From: Propionivibrio limicola
GTDB lineage: Bacteria > Pseudomonadota > Gammaproteobacteria > Burkholderiales > Rhodocyclaceae
Assembly (NCBI RefSeq): GCF_009469695.1
Contig: NZ_SSSR01000025.1
Coordinates: forward strand, 1 to 44,205
DNA length: 44,205 nucleotides
Direction of reading: 5' to 3'
Part shown: positions 36,286-44,205 of the stretch, in pieces
How positions within the stretch are numbered: the first letter of the stretch is position 1
How the letters are laid out: each line of letters starts with the position of its first letter
Position numbers and translations under genes: made by a program
The notes under the pieces: model-generated
The model's database searches: none
What the model saw: only the letters and a program-made list of their open reading frames with translations
What the model was told of the DNA's origin: nothing

Positions 36286-36377
36286 CCGCCCGGCCGCCAA
36301 CAACCCATTGACATATCGCGGGCAAATACGGCGCGACCAAAACAGAGGGGTGCGAATTGCGGCCTGAAAATTCATTT

Positions 36378-36415
36378 ATTGCGTAGCGCAATGCAAAAAA
36401 CGATGACTTTATAAA
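36378..36415 (+). promoter_or_regulatory. AT-rich atp operon upstream region with palindrome and TATAAA
   Basis: ATTGCG-TAG-CGCAAT (36378-36392) is a perfect palindrome with 6-bp arms. TATAAA at 36410-36415 could be a -10 element, which would put the palindrome's right arm over the -35 position. The 249-bp gap before atpI (36228-36476) is clearly more AT-rich than its surroundings and otherwise holds only the parB terminator and a TTGACA (36308-36313) without a matching -10. Confidence 0.4.
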
Positions 36416-36476
36416 AATTGGCAAAAAACACACAATCAGCCCTTCCTGCTGAATTTTTTTTCATTGCGGTGCCTAA

Positions 36477-36818
36477 ATGCTCAGAGCTATTCTGTTTCAA
36501 GTTGTTGCAACAATAATTGCAGCGGCAGTGGCCGGACTCCTTAAAGGAGCGCCCGGCGCGATCTCGGCGATAGTAGGTGGAATGTGCTGCGTTCTTCCCA
36601 ATGGACTATTCGCGCTGCGCCTGAGATCGATCAACACTCGCCCGGGGGCGTCTTATCCCCTGAATTTTTTTCTTGGTGAAATCATCAAGATTGTTGCGAC
36701 AGTTTCGCTGCTTTATCTGGTGGGTAAGAATTTTGCCGATCTGCATTGGCCTTCCATGCTGATCGGCCTGGGGCTTGCTTTGCAAGCGGGATTTCTGGCT
36801 TTCTTGAAAAAATCTTGA
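36477..36818 (+). CDS. atpI: ATP synthase accessory protein AtpI
   Basis: A 113-residue membrane protein with four hydrophobic helices, of the AtpI/UncI type. It is thought to help c-ring assembly or Mg2+ supply for the F0F1 complex. The G-x-L-x-x-x-P-N (CCVLPNGLFALR) and EIIKIVATVSLLYL segments match the family. It is the first gene of the atp operon and ends two bases before atpB. Confidence 0.9.
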   Translation: MLRAILFQVVATIIAAAVAGLLKGAPGAISAIVGGMCCVLPNGLFALRLRSINTRPGASYPLNFFLGEIIKIVATVSLLYLVGKNFADLHWPSMLIGLGLALQAGFLAFLKKS

Positions 36819-36820
36819 AT

Positions 36821-37687
36821 ATGGCTACAGGTCACGAGGCAGCAACAAACGCTCCAAACGCCGGCGAATACGTCGTGCACCATCTGACCCAGTTGAACAC
36901 GACCGGGCATGCGCAATCATCGATTGTGGATTTCAGTGTCCTCAACGTGGACACGATATTTTTCTCGATCCTGACCGGCATCGTCGGCTTGTATTTCATG
37001 TGGCGCATCGCCCGAGGGGCCACCTCCGGCGTTCCCGGACGCGCCCAGGCCGCCCTCGAAATCCTGCTCGAAATGGTCGCCAACCAGGCCAAGTCGATTG
37101 TTCACAGCGAACAATCCCGGCGTTACGTCGCCCCCTTGGCGCTGACGGTCTTCGTCTGGGTCTTCCTGATGAACTCGATGGACTTCCTGCCCGTCGATCT
37201 GCTGCCGATGATCTGGCAGAAAATCACCGGCAATCCGCACGCCTTCCTGCGCGTTGTGCCAACCGCCGACCTCAACGGCACGCTCGGCATGTCGCTTGGC
37301 GTATTGCTGCTCTGCTTCTGGTACAACGTCAAGGTCAAGGGCTTCGGCGGCTGGGTGCATGAGCTGTTCACTGCACCGTTCGGCAACCACCCGTTGCTCT
37401 ATCTGCCGAATTTCCTGATGCAGGTCATCGAGTTCATCGCCAAGACCGTCTCGCACGGCATGCGGCTGTTCGGCAACATGTACGCCGGCGAACTCGTCTT
37501 CCTGCTGATCGCCCTGATGGGGGCCGCTTTCGGCGGCTCCGCGCTGGCCGGCCCGTTGCTGTGGATCGGCCACGTCGTCGCCGGCACGGGCTGGGCGCTT
37601 TTCCACATCTTCATCGTCACCTTGCAGGCCTTCATTTTCATGATGCTGACGCTGGTCTATATCGGCCAGGCGCACGAAGGGCACTAA
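36821..37687 (+). CDS. atpB: ATP synthase F0 subunit a
   Basis: A 288-residue membrane subunit that forms the proton half-channels with the c-ring. The essential arginine is in SHGMRLFGNMYAGELVF near residue 220. The N-terminal 40 residues are a betaproteobacterial-type extension (HHLTQLNTTGHAQ). ATG 36821 was chosen over the frame that overlaps atpI. An 84-bp gap to atpE follows. Confidence 0.96.
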   Translation: MATGHEAATNAPNAGEYVVHHLTQLNTTGHAQSSIVDFSVLNVDTIFFSILTGIVGLYFMWRIARGATSGVPGRAQAALEILLEMVANQAKSIVHSEQSRRYVAPLALTVFVWVFLMNSMDFLPVDLLPMIWQKITGNPHAFLRVVPTADLNGTLGMSLGVLLLCFWYNVKVKGFGGWVHELFTAPFGNHPLLYLPNFLMQVIEFIAKTVSHGMRLFGNMYAGELVFLLIALMGAAFGGSALAGPLLWIGHVVAGTGWALFHIFIVTLQAFIFMMLTLVYIGQAHEGH

Positions 37688-37720
37688 ACCGATTTATTCG
37701 ATTTCACGCTTTGTAGTTCG

Positions 37721-38020
<300 letters not shown>

Positions 38021-38066
38021 TCGCTGACTGGCATTTCGTACACCCACACGCAGAGGGAAGATAACC

Positions 38067-38537
38067 GTGAATCTGAACTCAACACTGGTTGCCCAGCTCG
38101 TTGTGTTCTTCATTCTGGCGTGGTTCACGATGAAATTCGTGTGGCCACCCATCATGAAGGCACTCGACGAGCGGGCCGCCAAAATTGCCGAAGGTCTTGC
38201 TGCAGCCGAGCGCGGCAGGCAAGACCTCGATCTGGCCTCCAAGCGTTCGGCGGACGTACTGCGCGATGGCAAGACCAAGGCATCCGAAATCGTCCTGCAG
38301 GCCGAAAAGCGGGCACATCAAATCATCGATGAAGCCAAGGCACAGGCGCGGATCGAAGCCGAAAAGGTGATCGCCGAAGCGAAGGTCGACATCGAGCACG
38401 AAGCCATGCGCGCCAAGGAAGCCTTGCGCGAACGCGTGGCCGAGCTGGCGGTAGCCGGCGCGGAAAGAATTCTGCGCCGCGAAATCGATGCCAAGGTTCA
38501 TGCCGATCTGCTGGCAACGATCAAACAGGACCTGTAA
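38067..38537 (+). CDS. atpF: ATP synthase F0 subunit b
   Basis: A 156-residue peripheral stalk subunit: one N-terminal membrane helix (residues 5-27, [20 protein letters not shown]) and a long charged right-handed coiled coil. The start is GTG 38067 with AGAGGGAAG upstream. It ends five bases before atpH. Confidence 0.96.
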   Translation: MNLNSTLVAQLVVFFILAWFTMKFVWPPIMKALDERAAKIAEGLAAAERGRQDLDLASKRSADVLRDGKTKASEIVLQAEKRAHQIIDEAKAQARIEAEKVIAEAKVDIEHEAMRAKEALRERVAELAVAGAERILRREIDAKVHADLLATIKQDL

Positions 38538-38542
38538 CGCTT

Positions 38543-39079
38543 ATGTCCGACTTCATCACCACCGCCCGACCCTATGCGCAGGCGCTCTTCCGCCTCGCGC
38601 AGGAGAACCAGACGCAGGAGCTCTGGCAAAAGCGTCTGCAGCGGCTGGCGCTGATTGCGGAGGACAAGGAGATTGCAGGACTTCTTGGCAATCCGGGAAT
38701 TTCAGCCAGCCAGCTTGCTGAACTGTTTCTTTCATTGACCGACGAGCCGGACGACAAGGAACTCGCCACGTTCATCTCCTTGCTGGCCGAGAATGAGCGT
38801 TTCGACTCCCTGCCGGAAATGCTGAAGGTCTATGAGCGCCTGAAGCGCATCGAAGAAGGTGTCAGGCGCGTGGTCATCGCGACCGCCTTTCCGCTCGAAC
38901 AAAAGCAACTTGACGACCTGCTGGCCCAGCTCGAATCGCATTTCGGCCACAAGCTCCAGCCCACCATCGAGGTGGATCCTGAACTGATTGGCGGGATCAA
39001 GGTGTCGTTCACCGACCGCGTGATCGACATTTCCGTGCGCAGCAAACTCGATGCAATGGCCGCGGCGCTCAAGAATTAG
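38543..39079 (+). CDS. atpH: ATP synthase F1 subunit delta
   Basis: A 178-residue OSCP/delta subunit connecting F1 to the b-stalk. N-terminal TARPYAQALFRLAQ and C-terminal GGIKVSFTDRVIDISVRSKL are the family's hallmarks. It ends nine bases before atpA, with AGGAG between. Confidence 0.97.
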   Translation: MSDFITTARPYAQALFRLAQENQTQELWQKRLQRLALIAEDKEIAGLLGNPGISASQLAELFLSLTDEPDDKELATFISLLAENERFDSLPEMLKVYERLKRIEEGVRRVVIATAFPLEQKQLDDLLAQLESHFGHKLQPTIEVDPELIGGIKVSFTDRVIDISVRSKLDAMAAALKN

Positions 39080-39088
39080 GAGAAATAA

Positions 39089-40627
<1,539 letters not shown>

Positions 40628-40644
40628 GCGACCGGGAGATCGAG

Positions 40645-41517
40645 ATGGCGAGCGGCAAGGAAATTCGCAACAAGATCAAGAGCGTCGAAAGCACGCGCAA
40701 GATCACCAAGGCCATGGAGATGGTGGCCGCATCGAAAATGCGCAAGGCGCAGGATCGGATGCGTGCGGCGCGTCCCTATGGTGACAAGATTCGGCGCGTG
40801 GCGGGAAACCTCTCGCACGCCCTGACCGACTACTCGCACCCGTTCATGGAAGTCCGTCCGGAGCAGAAATCGGTGGGTCTGATCGTCGTCACCTCCGACA
40901 AGGGCTTGTGCGGCGGCCTCAACACCAACATCCTGCGTCTGGCCCTGAACCGGATGAAGGAATGGGATGCCGAAGGCAAGAAGCTGCAGGTCACCGCCAT
41001 CGGCAGCAAGGGTTTCAGCTTCATGGCCCGGGCGGGTGCGACCATCGTTTCGCACCTGAGCGGAAGCGGACTCGGTGACACGCCGCGCATGGACAAACTG
41101 ATCGGCCCGGCAAAGGTGCAGATCGATGCCTACCTCAACGGCGAGATCGACGTTCTGTACATCGCCTACACCCGCTTCATCAATACCATGAAGCAGGAAC
41201 CGGTCATCGAACAGCTCCTGCCGCTTTCCGGCGATCTGGTGGGAAGCACCACCGCCAACCGCTGGGATTACGTCTACGAACCGGACGCCAAATCGGTCAT
41301 CGATGATCTGCTGCTGCGCTACGTTGAAGCCGTGCTCTACCAGTCGGTCGCCGAAAACATGGCGTCCGAGCAAAGCGCGCGCATGGTGGCCATGAAATCG
41401 GCTTCGGATAACGCCAAGAACGTGATTGGTGAACTGAAGCTGATCTACAACAAGGCCCGTCAGGCCACGATCACCAAGGAACTTTCGGAAATTGTCGGCG
41501 GCGCCGCAGCTGTCTGA
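40645..41517 (+). CDS. atpG: ATP synthase F1 subunit gamma
   Basis: A 290-residue central rotor shaft. The N-terminal helix [20 protein letters not shown] and the C-terminal helix [20 protein letters not shown] form the coiled coil inside the alpha3beta3 ring. The [11 protein letters not shown] segment is conserved. Confidence 0.98.
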   Translation: MASGKEIRNKIKSVESTRKITKAMEMVAASKMRKAQDRMRAARPYGDKIRRVAGNLSHALTDYSHPFMEVRPEQKSVGLIVVTSDKGLCGGLNTNILRLALNRMKEWDAEGKKLQVTAIGSKGFSFMARAGATIVSHLSGSGLGDTPRMDKLIGPAKVQIDAYLNGEIDVLYIAYTRFINTMKQEPVIEQLLPLSGDLVGSTTANRWDYVYEPDAKSVIDDLLLRYVEAVLYQSVAENMASEQSARMVAMKSASDNAKNVIGELKLIYNKARQATITKELSEIVGGAAAV

Positions 41518-42954
<1,437 letters not shown>

Positions 42955-42966
42955 TCAGGAACGGAC

Positions 42967-43389
42967 ATGCCACTTAGAGTTCATGTTGATGTCGTCAGCG
43001 CCGAGGAACTGATCTTCTCCGGTGAGGCGGAATTTGCCGTGTTCCCCGGTGAAGCCGGCGAACTCGGCATTTACCCGCGCCACACGCCACTGCTGACCCG
43101 CGTCAAGCCGGGCGCCATCCGGCTAAAAATACCCGACCGCAACGAATACGAGCTCGTTTATGTGTCGGGCGGCATCCTTGAAGTTCAGCCCACGCTGATT
43201 ACATTGCTCGCCGACACGGCGATTCGCGCCAAGAGTCTGGACGAAGCCGAAGCGCTCAAGGCCAAACAACAGGCCGAAGAAGCCGCCAAGCTGCAGCAAA
43301 CCGACGTCAATTACGCAGCGGCCGAAGCGGAACTCGCCAAATCGATCGCGCAGTTGCAGACCATCAAGAAGGGCCGGGGAGGCCACTAG
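42967..43389 (+). CDS. atpC: ATP synthase F1 subunit epsilon
   Basis: A 140-residue rotor subunit that inhibits ATP hydrolysis. The N-terminal beta-barrel contains [19 protein letters not shown] and the C-terminal helical pair is rich in Ala, Lys and Gln. It is the last gene of atpIBEFHAGDC and is followed by a terminator. Confidence 0.97.
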   Translation: MPLRVHVDVVSAEELIFSGEAEFAVFPGEAGELGIYPRHTPLLTRVKPGAIRLKIPDRNEYELVYVSGGILEVQPTLITLLADTAIRAKSLDEAEALKAKQQAEEAAKLQQTDVNYAAAEAELAKSIAQLQTIKKGRGGH

Positions 43390-43405
43390 CTTTTCTCTCA
43401 CCCGC

Positions 43406-43444
43406 AGCGAAAAAGCCGCCTTCCCAGGCGGCTTTTTCGCTTTT
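43406..43444 (+). terminator. Intrinsic terminator of the atp operon
   Basis: AGCGAAAAAGCCGCC (43406-43420) and GGCGGCTTTTTCGCT (43427-43441) make a 15-bp perfect stem with a TTCCCA loop and a T4 tail. It starts 16 bp after the atpC stop. Confidence 0.93.
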
Positions 43445-43537
43445 GAGGCATTCAGAAGCGCGAGGCATTGACACGTTTCGGCGTTGTATCCAAACCACGC
43501 CAAAAGTGACAAAAGCATCACTATTCGCCTTCGTCAT

Positions 43538-43617
43538 TTCCATAATGGATAACAATTCCATAAAATCGTGCGGTTTCGGCACCATGCATCTTCTGATCCC
43601 GAATGGAGCCCCCCCCC
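43538..43617 (+). promoter_or_regulatory. Upstream region of the lipoprotein gene: palindrome, TAAAAT, C9 tract
   Basis: The gap 43445-43642 is AT-rich for this genome. TCCAT-A-ATGGA (43538-43548) is a perfect palindrome, TAAAAT (43561-43566) is a possible -10 element, and a run of nine C (43609-43617) stands 25 bp before the ATG. None is proven functional. Confidence 0.35.
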
Positions 43618-43642
43618 TTTCCCTAACCTGATTCCGGACACC

Positions 43643-44149
43643 ATGAATCAAAAAATCCTAACCGCGACGCTTTTGTCCGCTTCAATCCTCGCTGGCTGCG
43701 CCGGCAATCCGATGCGCCAATACGACGGTGAGTTGAAGGAGACCGTCTCGCTCGTTAAGACTGGTTCAGTTAAACAAGCGGTCAACGTACTGGACAAGAA
43801 CAATGAGCCCGGCCTGATCACCAAGGACAAGGACATTCTTTATTACCTTGAGAAAGGCCAGCTGCTCACCCTCGACAGTCAGTATGCCGGGGCTCGCGAC
43901 TCCTGGCTCAAGGCCGATGAGGTCGTGCGCGAATGGGAAGAAAGCGTGAAGACGGACCCGGCGAAGGTCATCGGCGACATCGGCAGCTTCCTGATCAATG
44001 ACAAGACGCGCCGTTACGACGGACAGGATTACGAGAAGGTCATGCTGTCGACCGACCTGACCCTTGTCAACGGCGATTCAAAACTGATACAGATTTTTGT
44101 TGGGCAGCGATTCAAAACTGACACACCCCGGACACTTCATTTGCGCTGA
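43643..44149 (+). pseudogene. COG3014-like lipoprotein, C-terminus lost to an insertion element
   Basis: The frame begins with a lipoprotein signal, MNQKILTATLLSASILAGCAG, with lipobox L-A-G-C and Cys19 as the predicted lipidated residue. Then comes a helical, TPR-like region: LLTLDSQYAGARDSWLKAD and YDGQDYEKVMLST. This resembles the N-terminal part of the COG3014 family of outer-membrane-associated lipoproteins of over 400 residues, where DYEKVM is followed by more helices. Here similarity stops near residue 140, where an insertion-element end begins, and the last 28 codons come from that element. The product is probably non-functional unless the truncated form has a role. Confidence 0.7.
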
Positions 44150-44205
44150 TCGCGTTGCCGAGAGGGAGGGGCGAAGGCCCGACCGGAAGGCGGCGCGATC
44201 AGCGC
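44065..44205. mobile_element. Terminal end of an IS21-like insertion element (runs off the window)
   Basis: The sequence changes character at TGTCAACGGCG (44065). Two near-identical 19-mers, GCGATTCAAAACTGAtACA (44073-44091) and the same with c (44107-44125), lie 34 bp apart. Repeated transposase-binding motifs next to a TGT terminus are typical of IS21-family ends. No istA or istB coding sequence is reached in the window. The exact boundary within a few bases and the family name are inferred. Confidence 0.65.
44143..44205 (+). repeat. 12-bp inverted repeat in the element's leader
   Basis: GCGCTGATCGCG (44143-44154) and CGCGATCAGCGC (44194-44205) are perfect inverse copies separated by 39 bases rich in G and A. 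The second arm ends at the window edge, so the stem may be longer. It probably lies in the untranslated leader between the IS end and its first gene. Confidence 0.6.

Noticed and set aside
36308-36313. TTGACA as a -35 element for atpI
   Set aside because: No acceptable -10 hexamer at 16-18 bp; the TATAAA at 36410 is about 100 bp away.
43547-43557. GGATAACAATT, identical to part of the lac operator
   Set aside because: An 11-base match outside any lac context and without a LacI-type gene nearby; most likely coincidence.

Overview
The window is 44 kb of dense, GC-rich bacterial chromosome. Protein similarities and gene orders point to a facultatively anaerobic betaproteobacterium, most likely in the Rhodocyclales (Propionivibrio, Dechloromonas, Azonexus or Accumulibacter relatives). 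This placement is inferred from the argS-SPOR-dsbA and DUF971-ubiE-ubiJ orders, the ubiquinone genes, and fumarate reductase together with pyruvate formate-lyase. No rRNA or tRNA settles it. No stretch over 300 bp lacks a gene; the longest gaps are 43390-43642, 36228-36476 and 7789-8008, and their contents are described as features.

Layout. 1-2425: start of a divergent gene, then DUF971-ubiE-ubiJ (ubiquinone) and a convergent small secreted protein. 2552-7788: gmk-rpoZ-spoT (nucleotide and stringent response), dadA and a TatD-family nuclease. 8009-11316: frdABCD fumarate reductase, closed by a strong bidirectional terminator. 11410-13883 (minus): ubiT, ubiV, ubiU for oxygen-independent ubiquinone synthesis, with an FNR-type box and a -10 element in class II geometry before ubiU. 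13994-18707 (minus): SDR, dsbA, SPOR protein, argS, DUF554. 18924-24096: CaCA antiporter, universal stress protein, ubiB, rep. 24204-28304: focA-pflB-pflA. 28322-31855: flavin reductase, mutY, and a receiver-TPR protein. 32026-43389: mnmG-rsmG-parA-parB and atpIBEFHAGDC, a block usually near the replication origin. 43643-end: a lipoprotein gene cut by the end of an IS21-like element that runs off the window.

How it fits together. Pyruvate formate-lyase with its activase and the formate channel gives acetyl-CoA and formate without oxygen. Fumarate reductase consumes reducing equivalents through the quinone pool. UbiU, UbiV and UbiT allow ring hydroxylation for quinone synthesis when O2-dependent hydroxylases cannot work. 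UbiE, UbiJ and UbiB serve the common pathway. The window thus holds much of an anaerobic energy module next to ATP synthase.

I found no CRISPR array, toxin-antitoxin pair, prophage or recognisable defence system. The points most worth a second look are the FNR-box/ubiU promoter, the frd-ubiUVT pairing and what it implies about the quinone used, the atypical receiver-TPR regulator with a promoter abutting its start codon, the atpE leader, and the IS-interrupted lipoprotein.
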